Shown here in pieces: positions 45,637-54,302 of a stretch of 61,210 bases of DNA. The stretch comes from an uncultured Coprococcus sp. (lineage in GTDB: Bacteria > Bacillota > Clostridia > Lachnospirales > Lachnospiraceae). The stretch spans positions 1-61,210 of the forward strand of contig CAKQIY010000015.1 in assembly GCA_934247115.1 (NCBI GenBank), written 5' to 3'. The notes beneath the pieces are model-generated. The model did no database searches, was not told the DNA's origin, and saw only the letters and a list, made by a program, of their open reading frames with translations. Position numbers and translations under genes: made by a program. Each line of letters starts with the position of its first letter. Within the stretch, counting starts at the first letter, position 1.

Positions 45637-46482
45637 ATGGTAATTTTAAAGAAGATAGATGAGGTAAGAGCACAGGTAAAGGAATGGAAGAAGCAGGGAC
45701 TCACGGTTGGCCTGGTACCTACAATGGGGTATCTTCACGAGGGACATCAGAGTCTTATCAAGAAGTCTGTGGAGCAGAATGACAGAACAGTTGTAAGTGT
45801 ATTTGTCAATCCTATACAGTTTGGACCTAACGAGGATCTGGAGAGCTATCCAAGAGATCTTGAGGCCGACGCAAAGCTCTGTGAGAGCACAGGCGCAGAC
45901 ATTATATTCAATCCTGAACCAGAAGAGATGTATGCAGACGGATTTGTATCATTTATCAATATGACAGGTCTTCCAAATGCACTCTGTGGACTTACACGTC
46001 CTATACATTTCAAGGGCGTATGTACTGTTGTTGGCAAGCTCTTCAACATAGTCACACCAGACAGAGCTTACTTTGGACAGAAGGATGCACAGCAGCTTGC
46101 CATCATTATGAGAATGGTGAAAGATCTCAACTTTGATATAGAGATAATCGGCTGCCCTATCATAAGAGAGGAAGACGGACTGGCAAAGAGCTCAAGAAAT
46201 ATATACCTCACACCAGAGGAGAGAAAGGCTGCCGTAGTTCTCAGCAAGGCAGTTAAGCTTGGTCAGGACATGATAGCTGATGGAGAGAGAGAGGCTGCAA
46301 AGATCGTTGGTGAGATGAAGAAGCTTATATCAGCAGAGCCTCTTGCAACTATAGACTATGTTGAGATGGTTAACATGGATACCATGCAATCCATAGATAA
46401 GGCAGAGGGACATGTGCTCTGTGCCATGGCAGTTAAGTTTGGCAAGGCCAGACTTATAGATAACTTTATTGTGGAATTATAG
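45637..46482 (+). CDS. panC: Pantothenate synthetase
   Basis: 281-residue PanC, which joins pantoate and beta-alanine using ATP. The start at ATG 45637 is nine bases from AAAGGAG (45621-45627); the ATG at 45631 is only three bases away and less likely. Motifs are GLVPTMGYLHEGH (with the nucleotidyl-transferase HxGH), VSVFVNPIQFGPNEDLESYP, YFGQKDAQQ and KSSRNIYL. panD, which supplies beta-alanine, is absent from the operon. Confidence 0.96.
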   Translation: MVILKKIDEVRAQVKEWKKQGLTVGLVPTMGYLHEGHQSLIKKSVEQNDRTVVSVFVNPIQFGPNEDLESYPRDLEADAKLCESTGADIIFNPEPEEMYADGFVSFINMTGLPNALCGLTRPIHFKGVCTVVGKLFNIVTPDRAYFGQKDAQQLAIIMRMVKDLNFDIEIIGCPIIREEDGLAKSSRNIYLTPEERKAAVVLSKAVKLGQDMIADGEREAAKIVGEMKKLISAEPLATIDYVEMVNMDTMQSIDKAEGHVLCAMAVKFGKARLIDNFIVEL

Positions 46483-46518
46483 AATATCAGCCCTGACAGA
46501 AAGGATACAACGTACAAT

Positions 46519-47739
46519 ATGTTAAAAGGAAAGACCGTAGTTCTCGGAGTCACAGGAAGTATCGCGGCGTACAAGATAGCCAATCTTGCAAGCATGCTGG
46601 TGAAAAAGCATGCAGATGTGCATGTGATCATGACGGAGAATGCAACCAACTTTATAAATCCGATAACATTTGAGACACTTACAGGTAATAAGTGTCTTGT
46701 GGATACATTCGACAGAAATTTTCAGTTCAATGTGGAGCATGTTGCGCTGGCAAAGAGAGCGGATGTGTTCATGGTGGCTCCTGCTTCAGCCAATATAATA
46801 GGTAAGATAGCGGGCGGAATAGCAGATGATATGCTCAGTACGACGATCATGCCGGCAAAGTGTCCTAAGATCATAGCACCGGCTATGAATACCGGAATGA
46901 TAGAGAATCCTATAGTTCAGGACAACATAAAGAAGCTGGAGTCATATGGATATGAGATAGTAGAATCGGCTACAGGATACCTTGCATGTGGAGATACAGG
47001 CAAGGGAAAACTTCCAGATGCCGAGGTCCTACAGGATTATATTCTGAAAGCTATAGCAAAGGAAAAGGATATGGCCGGGGTAAGCCTGCTGGTGACAGCG
47101 GGGCCTACCCGCGAGGCTATAGATCCGGTCAGATATATAACCAATCACTCTACAGGCAAGATGGGATATGCCATTGCAAGGCAGGCTATGCTCAGGGGTG
47201 CTGATGTAACACTTGTCACAGGAAAGGTAGATATAGAACCGCCTAGATTCGTGAATGTAGTTGACATAACATCGGCACAGGATATGTACGAAGCGGTTAT
47301 GGAGAGAAGCAGAGAGCAGGATGTGATCATCAAGGCTGCTGCTGTGGCTGATTACAGACCTACGGAGGTTGCAGAACACAAGATCAAGAAAGCAGATGGA
47401 GATATGAGTATCAAGCTTTCAAGGACAAAGGATATACTCCTTGCGTTAGGTAACCAGAGAATTGAAGAGGGGATACAGAATCAGATCATTTGTGGTTTTT
47501 CAATGGAGACGAGAGATCTCATAGAGAATTCAAGAAAGAAGATAGATTCAAAGCATATAGATCTTATTGCGGCAAATAATTTAAAGGTCGCAGGAGCGGG
47601 ATTTGGTGTTGACACCAACGTTCTCACTCTTATTACAAAGGACAGTATCAGTGAATTGCCAATGATGTCAAAAGAGGAGTGTGCAGATATGCTTCTTGAC
47701 AGGATCATGGAGATGAGGAAAGCTGCACACCTGTCCTAA
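46519..47739 (+). CDS. coaBC: Bifunctional phosphopantothenoylcysteine decarboxylase/synthetase
   Basis: 406-residue CoaBC (Dfp), which ligates cysteine to phosphopantothenate and then decarboxylates it on the way to coenzyme A. The N-terminal flavoprotein half has GVTGSIAAYK (8-17), VEHVALAKRADVFMVAPASA and PAMNTGM. The C-terminal synthetase half begins near residue 185 with VTAGPTREAIDPVRYITNHS and includes KAAAVADYRP. The upstream AAAGGA is rather distant from ATG 46519. It completes the pantothenate/CoA operon. Confidence 0.95.
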   Translation: MLKGKTVVLGVTGSIAAYKIANLASMLVKKHADVHVIMTENATNFINPITFETLTGNKCLVDTFDRNFQFNVEHVALAKRADVFMVAPASANIIGKIAGGIADDMLSTTIMPAKCPKIIAPAMNTGMIENPIVQDNIKKLESYGYEIVESATGYLACGDTGKGKLPDAEVLQDYILKAIAKEKDMAGVSLLVTAGPTREAIDPVRYITNHSTGKMGYAIARQAMLRGADVTLVTGKVDIEPPRFVNVVDITSAQDMYEAVMERSREQDVIIKAAAVADYRPTEVAEHKIKKADGDMSIKLSRTKDILLALGNQRIEEGIQNQIICGFSMETRDLIENSRKKIDSKHIDLIAANNLKVAGAGFGVDTNVLTLITKDSISELPMMSKEECADMLLDRIMEMRKAAHLS

Positions 47740-47752
47740 TAGGAGTAATATT

Positions 47753-48217
47753 TTGAAGCAGATAGATAGAAAAAAGCTCAGGGCGGTATGCTCTGCGCTG
47801 TTTGTGATTTATATAATCTGTATCGTGTATTTCCTTATTTTTAGTGATATGTTTGGACGGGGCGGATATACAGAAAGACGGTATAATCTTCATCCGCTGC
47901 AGGAGATACAGAGATTCATCACATATGGGGATCAGATGTCACCTATGAGTGTATTTCTGAATCTCTATGGCAATATCATTGCATTCATACCGTTTGGTAT
48001 GCTGCTCAGATGGGCAAGGAACAAGAACACGACCCTTTTGCAGGCGTTTCTGTATTCTTTGGTATTTACACTTACCATAGAGACGGCACAGTACATAACC
48101 AAGCTGGGAGTGTTCGATGTGGATGACATTATCATGAATACTCTGGGAGGTGTCATCGGATATGGTATATATTATGTTACAGCAAAATTGATTAGGAGAT
48201 ATCATGCAAAGAAGTAA
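47753..48217 (+). CDS. VanZ-like membrane protein
   Basis: 154 residues with about four membrane segments. The TTG start at 47753 follows AGGAG at seven bases. NLYGNIIAFIPFGMLLRW (about 66-83) and FTLTIETAQYITKLGVFDVDDIIMNTLGG (about 102-130, split by loops) are the VanZ family blocks with the conserved Glu and Asp-Asp-Asn. VanZ-like proteins are linked to glycopeptide or lipoglycopeptide tolerance in some species, but most chromosomal copies have no known role. It is 13 bases after coaBC. Confidence 0.88.
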   Translation: MKQIDRKKLRAVCSALFVIYIICIVYFLIFSDMFGRGGYTERRYNLHPLQEIQRFITYGDQMSPMSVFLNLYGNIIAFIPFGMLLRWARNKNTTLLQAFLYSLVFTLTIETAQYITKLGVFDVDDIIMNTLGGVIGYGIYYVTAKLIRRYHAKK

Positions 48218-48518
48218 GGATTTCAAGGTCTCTACACCGGGACTGCCAACGGACACTATCATAGGATATTTCCTTGGGGGATTTGGCGGCGTGTTCGTTA
48301 TCATTTCGATCATCAAATCCATACTTACCCAGGGGAGAGTACAGAGGGTATATGGTGTTCTGATGGTGAGTGCACTTATAATGACATTTACAGGAATCAT
48401 ATTCTCAATTATAGGCTACAGGGCTGATGCCGGAGGCATAACAAATAAGAAAATGGCTATCATACTGAACAGTGTAGTGCTTGCTGCATCTGTAATATTT
48501 ATGTTGATGGGATTATAG
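48204..48518 (+). CDS. Small membrane protein, unrecognised
   Basis: 104 residues. ATG 48204 overlaps the end of the VanZ-like gene. After about 15 polar residues there are three predicted membrane segments (about 18-38, 50-70 and 84-103), with a short Arg/Gln-containing loop between the first two. No catalytic or binding motif is visible. Its tight coupling to the VanZ-like gene suggests they act together, but that is inference. Confidence 0.72.
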   Translation: MQRSKDFKVSTPGLPTDTIIGYFLGGFGGVFVIISIIKSILTQGRVQRVYGVLMVSALIMTFTGIIFSIIGYRADAGGITNKKMAIILNSVVLAASVIFMLMGL

Positions 48519-48532
48519 AAAGAGGGTAGATG

Positions 48533-50632
48533 ATGAATTATTATAAGGATCTTGTGGAAGAATTCGATGATATAGAGGAAAGATATGAGCTGGTTATGAC
48601 CAGGATCAGGCAGATCACGCATGAGACGGTCATAGACGAACCATACAGGGAGTATTTCACCCGGGTGGCGGATTTTATAGCCAGGATAGGAGATGTGCTT
48701 GAGCTTATCAAGAAGGATGCTCTGTCTGGCAGGAGCCTGTCTCAGCTGGAAGCCATGAATCACGGACTTTACAGTGATATACTGGGCGATAGCTACAACC
48801 ACAGCTTTGCCAATTACCAGTATGCTGCGCAGACGTTTGTGGCTGATATGAAGCGTGACAGAAGTGAGACAGACAGAATAGCCAGACTTCTGGGCTTTCT
48901 GTACAATGAGATCCGCGGAATGATAGTATATGCATTTGAGGGCAGGATAGTTGATATAACCCTGTATTCAGAACTGTTTGTACAGGTTTATTTTATGTTC
49001 CAGGATGAATTTACAGCTGATGAACTGGAGTCTGTTATTTATTATTTTGAGAATGATTACGCTGAGTATTTCATAACATACAGAATCAGAGAACAGCTAA
49101 GTCCGGATCTGACATTTGCTACTGATATAATTATGAACAGTGATCTGGAGGATGTATCGTATCTGTATAAGTATGGAGAGTATGTTGGACGCAATGAGAT
49201 AGATACTGCAATATTCCTCAGTACCCTGTCAGAGTATGAGATAGAGTCCATGGCAAGGACATTCACAGAGGGATATAGATTGGGCTTTGAGGCGGCGAAG
49301 ATAGACCTGTCTAAGAAGAAAACCGTCAATATCAGATATTTCCTTGGACAGGAAAGAATGATACGGGCTGCGATACGACAGTTCAGGGACATGGGACTTG
49401 AGCCTGTGTGCTACAGGTATGCAGTCAACAGGATAAACAGGAGATCCATCAGCAGGATAGGCTATTCATCAAGTGTTCCGAACAATCAGCTGGAGTATGA
49501 CCATAGAATGGATGAGGCACTTTTCCTTGACAAGAAGCTTATGGAGAGGAAGCTTGAGGTCCTCAGGCAGGCATACAAGGGGCTGGCATATGAGGCTTCC
49601 GTATATGCTGGACCGGCTGTGGTTGAGGTGTTCGGTGAGAATCCATTTGAGCCTGTCAGTTGTGGGATCGCTCCGTCTCTAAGCAGTAAGCAGAAAGAGT
49701 TGACGGTGGCATACCAGACGGCGAGTGCCCAGATAGTCAACGAGTATATACATCAGGAGACATGCAGTTTCACGATCATCGCATATCCTGTTCCGGAGAT
49801 AGGAGAAAGATACCGCGATATATTCAGGGATACGGTCAAGATCAATACATTGGATAACGATCTTTTCAGGGGTATACATCAGCATATTATCGATGAGCTG
49901 GACAGAGCGGATCATGTAAGAGTGGCAGGCCAGGGATCGAATGTAACAGATATGACAGTTATGCTGCATGAACTGGAGAATCCTGACAGGGAAACCAATT
50001 TTGAGAATTGCGTTGCTGATGTCAACATACCTGTTGGTGAGGTGTTTACTTCACCAAAGCTTACAGGAACACATGGCGTGCTCAATGTGAGTGAAGTGTA
50101 TCTGGGTGGCCTCAGATATGTGGATCTTAAGCTTACATTTGAAGATGGACAAATTTCAGATTACACATGCCGCAATTACTCCGATGAGACGGCAAACAGA
50201 AAATATATAGAGGAGAATCTGCTGGGAGGCAGGGATACGCTTCCTATAGGAGAATTCGCCATAGGAACAAATACAACGGCGTATGTGATGGCAAACGAAT
50301 ATGATATAGTCTATAAGCTTCCGATACTTATAGTGGAGAAGATGGGACCTCACTTTGCAGTTGGAGATACATGCTATAGTTGGAGCGAGGATAATAGATT
50401 ATTCAATCCTGACGGCAAAGAGATAGTGGCAAAGGACAATGAGTATTCCGTACTCAGACATACGGATGTATCTAAAGCTTATTTCAACTGCCATACAGAT
50501 ATCACGATCCCGTATGATGAAATCGGTGGAATATATTCGGTTCATCCAGATGGCACCGAGGTAGCCATAATAGAGAAAGGTAGATTTGTTCTGCCGGGAA
50601 CAGAGAAGCTCAACGAAGCATTTGTCAGATAA
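48533..50632 (+). CDS. M29-type aminopeptidase with long N-terminal extension
   Basis: 699 residues from ATG 48533, preferred to ATG 48530 by spacing from AGAGGGT. The C-terminal half has the M29 metal-ligand pattern: Glu503 in GEVFTSP, Glu574 in GEFAIGTN, His607 and Tyr615 in HFAVGDTCY, His654 and Asp656 in HTD. The order and spacing agree with thermophilic M29 aminopeptidases, which need two metal ions. Those proteins are about 410 residues; here about 290 extra N-terminal residues, acidic and largely helical, precede the catalytic part and match nothing I know. The region 260-330 contains several Arg and Ser runs. The protein lacks a signal peptide and is probably cytoplasmic. Confidence 0.82.
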   Translation: MNYYKDLVEEFDDIEERYELVMTRIRQITHETVIDEPYREYFTRVADFIARIGDVLELIKKDALSGRSLSQLEAMNHGLYSDILGDSYNHSFANYQYAAQTFVADMKRDRSETDRIARLLGFLYNEIRGMIVYAFEGRIVDITLYSELFVQVYFMFQDEFTADELESVIYYFENDYAEYFITYRIREQLSPDLTFATDIIMNSDLEDVSYLYKYGEYVGRNEIDTAIFLSTLSEYEIESMARTFTEGYRLGFEAAKIDLSKKKTVNIRYFLGQERMIRAAIRQFRDMGLEPVCYRYAVNRINRRSISRIGYSSSVPNNQLEYDHRMDEALFLDKKLMERKLEVLRQAYKGLAYEASVYAGPAVVEVFGENPFEPVSCGIAPSLSSKQKELTVAYQTASAQIVNEYIHQETCSFTIIAYPVPEIGERYRDIFRDTVKINTLDNDLFRGIHQHIIDELDRADHVRVAGQGSNVTDMTVMLHELENPDRETNFENCVADVNIPVGEVFTSPKLTGTHGVLNVSEVYLGGLRYVDLKLTFEDGQISDYTCRNYSDETANRKYIEENLLGGRDTLPIGEFAIGTNTTAYVMANEYDIVYKLPILIVEKMGPHFAVGDTCYSWSEDNRLFNPDGKEIVAKDNEYSVLRHTDVSKAYFNCHTDITIPYDEIGGIYSVHPDGTEVAIIEKGRFVLPGTEKLNEAFVR

Positions 50633-50649
50633 CATCATATCCGGATAAT

Positions 50650-50696
50650 AGAAATGGTATACACAGGAAATCAGATTTCCGTTGTATACCATTTCT
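50650..50696. terminator. Near-perfect palindrome between convergent genes
   Basis: AGAAATGGTATACA (50650-50663) pairs with TGTATACCATTTCT (50683-50696), with an inner GGAAATC/GATTTCC stem. T-tracts are weak on both strands, so it is a likely but not typical bidirectional terminator. Confidence 0.6.
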
Positions 50697-50748
50697 GCGT
50701 TTTGATATGAGTCCATTACGCTCGTCTAATATAGAAGAGCAGAACGGA

Positions 50749-53052
50749 TTATTTGAGTATTGATATTCTCTTGTATCTCTTGTTGGAGTAGAGGGCTGTA
50801 TCTGCCTGAGACAGTAAATCCTCGATCTTCTGCTCGCCGTCACAGGTGAATTCAGTGACGCCAACGCTCATCTCAATGAAGTATGGTTTGCCGCATGTTG
50901 AGTTCAGGTTTGCCGAGAAGTCTTTGATCTTCTGCTGGACTTGATTTATGTATGAGGAATCCTCAATAAAAGCAAAACATACGAATTCATCTCCGCCGAT
51001 ACGGCCGATGACATCGTGTGGTCCAAAACTCATGGTGAGGATGTTGGCAATATTGCGAAGCGCAAAATCTCCATCCTTATGTCCGAACTTATCATTTACG
51101 ACCTTAAGTGAGTCCATGTCTGCAAAGAGAAGAATTGCCTTCATACCCATATTGGATGGAATGTTGATATAATATTCAACTCTTTCCATGAAGCCACGTC
51201 TGTTGTATATGCCAGTCAGTTCATCGGATGTTGACAGGTGATTGAGAAGTTCGTTCTTCTCATGGATCTCGTTCAGTGACAGTTTCAGCTGTTCCTGTGT
51301 TATCGTCTGTTCCCTTAGCAGTGTCATGTATTTAAGTGCAGCTCCAAGCTGGAGACTGGTGGAGTATATACTTCCAAAGTTAGCCACATCGGTATCACAT
51401 ATGAACAGTCCATGGTGATCCTCGTTGGTGAATATAGGAACTATGACAGAGGTGAAACGTTTGTCGTAGTAGGTGTATTCATTGTCAAATATCTCTGTGG
51501 ACGGAACACGACGTGATTCGCCGAAAAGCACCTGGCAGTTGTTCCTGTTGTAGTATGCCTGAAGGAATACGGACTTTGGAACTGTCCAGCTTCCAGAATC
51601 AGTGAGACGTATCGGATCGTCGTATGTGTATATATATGCTCCGTCATATCCGAGATCTTCAAGCTTCCGCAGTATGGAAGAGTAGGTCTTATCTATGTCG
51701 TCTCCATATGTGAGAGTGTCCCTTGTTATATAGATCGACGACCAGCTCATCATCATATTTTTCCTCATTCTGTTGTAAAGCTGGTTGGATATGAACAGGG
51801 AGATAGTATTCGTTATGCTGGCATTTAGGTTGTTGAAGGCAAGTCTCTGTGATGCATCCAGCTCACAGCTGGACACGATGGAGGCCAGTTCTCTGAACAT
51901 GTAAGCTATCTTATGCACAGAGTAGAAATCTGTTATATCCGAGTTCAGTATGATCTTGAGTTTGTCGATGATCTCATTCTGTGATGTGGTTCCATCTGCC
52001 CTGATTACGGATATGATATCTTCAAATATATTATTGAATGTAAGCTTCACATTTCTGGCAAAGAAAGCATCCTGGATCTCATCGAACAGGCATCTGTCCA
52101 GAGCGTCAATTATCTCTGTGTTGTCCCGTTCTGAAAAACTGATATTATATGTTGGCAAATCCCTGCAGGTGCAGAGCTTGCAGCAGCAGGAGAGCCTTTT
52201 TATAAAACGTGAGCTGAGTGTTTCTGACTTCATATTACCAGTCTGTGCCAGTTTGACTGCGGCATATATTGAGCGGTAGCCCAGTTCACATGAATTGATG
52301 TTGATCGTTGTGAGTGGCGGATCCATGCTGACAGAAGGCGTGGAGTCGTCGAAGCCGATAACAGATATATCCTCTCCAATGCGATATCCGCGTTCCTTGA
52401 GTTCGGCATATCCGCCGAGAGTCATCTGATCATTGGCAAACACGATGGCATCAACCTCAGGATTGTTGTCGATAAGTGTGCCAACCACCTCTCTGCTGTA
52501 TTCTGAGAAATCCCCGTGTACGATCATATTGTCATTCAATGGAAGGTCATTCTCCTCCAGAACGCTCCTGTATATGGCGAGACGCTGGTTGCTGTCGGAA
52601 TTGTACTCCTTGCCGGCAACAAAGCAGATATGTTTTCTGTTGTGTTCATGAACAAGGTGCTCAATGGCTTCCTTCATCCCTCCACAGTTGTCGGTTTTGA
52701 TGCATGGGTATCCCGGCAGCTTTTCCTCAAGGGTAAGGATAGGTATTCCGTCAAAATGTGATATAAAGGAATTCAGATCCTTCTCTGAAAGAAAAGAGGA
52801 GATAGCCCCTAAAGATATGATAATGGCATCCAGACACTCAGGATTGGCATAGTAAAAAATAGAATTATATTGATAATCGTATAACTGGTTAGCCGGATCG
52901 TAGAAAGAAGCGTTTAAAAACATACCAGGAAATACGATGAGGTTACAGTCCAGCTCTCTGGCTGCGAACTCAGCTCCCTTACATACTTCGTTGGCATAAT
53001 CATTATCGATATGGCATGTGAAAATACCTATATTCAGTCTGTTATTTGTCAT
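50749..53052 (-). CDS. LacI-type ligand-binding domain fused to GGDEF diguanylate cyclase
   Basis: 767 residues with no signal peptide or membrane segment. Residues 1-280 are a LacI/GalR-type periplasmic-binding fold without the DNA-binding head (NIGIFTCHIDNDYANEVCKG; DAIVFANDQMTLGGYAELKERGY split over the domain; ISVIGFDDS). A cysteine cluster Cys-Cys-Cys-x-x-Cys-x-Cys (289-296) follows. Residues about 300-600 are a mixed helical and GAF-like region. The C-terminal GGDEF domain is intact at 686-690 (RIGGDEFVCF) but lacks the RxxD inhibitory site (GPHD instead). It would make c-di-GMP in response to a cytoplasmic small ligand. The start follows AAAGGAGT at eight bases. The gene is transcribed alone from a promoter covered by a perfect palindrome. 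Confidence 0.9.
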   Translation of the reverse strand: MTNNRLNIGIFTCHIDNDYANEVCKGAEFAARELDCNLIVFPGMFLNASFYDPANQLYDYQYNSIFYYANPECLDAIIISLGAISSFLSEKDLNSFISHFDGIPILTLEEKLPGYPCIKTDNCGGMKEAIEHLVHEHNRKHICFVAGKEYNSDSNQRLAIYRSVLEENDLPLNDNMIVHGDFSEYSREVVGTLIDNNPEVDAIVFANDQMTLGGYAELKERGYRIGEDISVIGFDDSTPSVSMDPPLTTININSCELGYRSIYAAVKLAQTGNMKSETLSSRFIKRLSCCCKLCTCRDLPTYNISFSERDNTEIIDALDRCLFDEIQDAFFARNVKLTFNNIFEDIISVIRADGTTSQNEIIDKLKIILNSDITDFYSVHKIAYMFRELASIVSSCELDASQRLAFNNLNASITNTISLFISNQLYNRMRKNMMMSWSSIYITRDTLTYGDDIDKTYSSILRKLEDLGYDGAYIYTYDDPIRLTDSGSWTVPKSVFLQAYYNRNNCQVLFGESRRVPSTEIFDNEYTYYDKRFTSVIVPIFTNEDHHGLFICDTDVANFGSIYSTSLQLGAALKYMTLLREQTITQEQLKLSLNEIHEKNELLNHLSTSDELTGIYNRRGFMERVEYYINIPSNMGMKAILLFADMDSLKVVNDKFGHKDGDFALRNIANILTMSFGPHDVIGRIGGDEFVCFAFIEDSSYINQVQQKIKDFSANLNSTCGKPYFIEMSVGVTEFTCDGEQKIEDLLSQADTALYSNKRYKRISILK

Positions 53053-53080
53053 GCTGTTACTCCTTTATACGCCCGCCGAT

Positions 53081-53115
53081 ACAAGGATACATAACAATGT
53101 GATATATATCCTTGT
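53081..53115 (-). other. Leader hairpin of the LacI-GGDEF gene
   Basis: ACAAGGATA (53081-53089) and TATCCTTGT (53107-53115) form a nine-base stem with a 17-base loop inside the untranslated leader, 29 bases from the start codon. No known riboswitch was recognised. Confidence 0.5.
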
Positions 53116-53121
53116 GCACAG

Positions 53122-53143
53122 TAATCACAATATATTGTGATTA
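53122..53143. promoter_or_regulatory. Perfect 22-bp palindrome, likely operator
   Basis: TAATCACAATA (53122-53132) is followed at once by its reverse complement (53133-53143). It overlaps the -10 box and the predicted start of transcription of the minus-strand LacI-GGDEF gene. A second, overlapping pair TGTGA-N5-TCACA (53136-53150) also covers the -10 box. Placement on the promoter suggests a repressor site; the regulator is unknown. Confidence 0.65.
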
Positions 53144-53168
53144 TATCACAGTGAAAACACATTATCAA
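53140..53168 (-). promoter_or_regulatory. Promoter of the LacI-GGDEF gene
   Basis: Read on the minus strand: TTGATA (53168-53163) and TATAAT (53145-53140) with a 17-base spacer. The leader is about 80 bases. Confidence 0.72.
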
Positions 53169-53182
53169 TTAGATAAACATTC

Positions 53183-53211
53183 TTTACAAAGTAATCGATA
53201 TAATCTATAAT
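53183..53211 (+). promoter_or_regulatory. Promoter of purMND
   Basis: TTTACA (53183-53188) and TATAAT (53206-53211) with a 17-base spacer. The leader holds a short GGCGC-CTGT-GCGCC hairpin (53231-53244). No purine riboswitch is visible. Confidence 0.75.
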
Positions 53212-53276
53212 TTATTGGAATATTTGAAATGGCGCCTGTGCGCCCTGTACAAAACAGATAACAGGAGGATAAGAAA

Positions 53277-54302
53277 TTGGATTACAAGAATGCCGGAGTA
53301 GATATTGAAGCTGGATACAAGTCTGTGGAGCTTATGAAGAAGTACATCAAGACAACCATGAGACCTGAGGTACTTGGCGGAATTGGCGGATTCGCAGGAG
53401 CTTTCAGTCTTGCTAAGATCAAGGATATGGAAGAGCCTATACTTCTGTCAGGAACAGATGGATGTGGAACAAAGGTTCAGCTCGCTTATATTATGGATAA
53501 GCATGACACCATTGGAATCGACGCAGTTGCAATGTGCGTGAATGATATCGCATGCTCTGGTGGAGAGCCACTTTTCTTCCTTGACTATATAGCATGTGGC
53601 AAGAACTATCCTGAGAAGATCGCTACTATAGTGAGCGGTGTTGCAGAGGGATGTAACCAGTCTGGTGCTGCTCTTGTCGGCGGTGAGACAGCAGAGCATC
53701 CGGGACTTATGCCGGAGGATGAGTATGACCTTGCAGGATTTGCAGTAGGTGTTGTTGAGAAGAAGGAGCTTATCACAGGAGAGGATATCAAGCCGGGAGA
53801 TACACTTATAGGTATCGCATCAAGCGGTGTGCACAGCAATGGTTTCTCACTTGTAAGAAAGGTATTCGAGATGACTAAGGAGTCTCTTGATACATATTAC
53901 GATGAGCTTGGCAAGACACTCGGTGAGGCGCTTATTGAGCCTACAAGAATCTATGTAAAGGCTCTGAAGTCAGTGAAGGATGCAGGCGTTACGATCAAGG
54001 GATGCAGCCACATCACAGGTGGTGGATTCTACGAGAATATCCCAAGAATGCTCCCGGACGGGGTGCGTGCACAGGTTAAGAAGGATTCATATGAGGTGCC
54101 GGCTATATTCAAGCTTCTCGCAAAGAAGGGCGATATAGATGAGCATATGATGTATAACACATACAACATGGGTGTTGGCATGTGCCTTGCCATCGATCCA
54201 GCAGATGCAGACAAGACTATTGCAGCTATAGAGGCTGCCGGCGACAAGGCATTTGTCCTCGGTACAGTTGTAGCTGGTGAAAAGGGAGTAGACTTATGCT
54301 AA
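53277..54302 (+). CDS. purM: Phosphoribosylformylglycinamidine cyclo-ligase
   Basis: 341-residue PurM, which closes the imidazole ring to give AIR using ATP. TTG 53277 is the start, with AGGAGG (53263-53268) eight bases upstream. Family blocks are YKNAGVDIEAG, LLSGTDGCGTKVQLA, AMCVNDIACSGGEPLFFLDY, ALVGGETAEHPG and HITGGGFYENIPRML. It overlaps purN by seven bases and forms the operon purM-purN-purD. Confidence 0.96.
   Translation: MDYKNAGVDIEAGYKSVELMKKYIKTTMRPEVLGGIGGFAGAFSLAKIKDMEEPILLSGTDGCGTKVQLAYIMDKHDTIGIDAVAMCVNDIACSGGEPLFFLDYIACGKNYPEKIATIVSGVAEGCNQSGAALVGGETAEHPGLMPEDEYDLAGFAVGVVEKKELITGEDIKPGDTLIGIASSGVHSNGFSLVRKVFEMTKESLDTYYDELGKTLGEALIEPTRIYVKALKSVKDAGVTIKGCSHITGGGFYENIPRMLPDGVRAQVKKDSYEVPAIFKLLAKKGDIDEHMMYNTYNMGVGMCLAIDPADADKTIAAIEAAGDKAFVLGTVVAGEKGVDLC

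Noticed and set aside
53212..53276. Possible purine riboswitch before purM
   Set aside because: Only a short hairpin GGCGC/GCGCC is present; the leader is too short for an aptamer.
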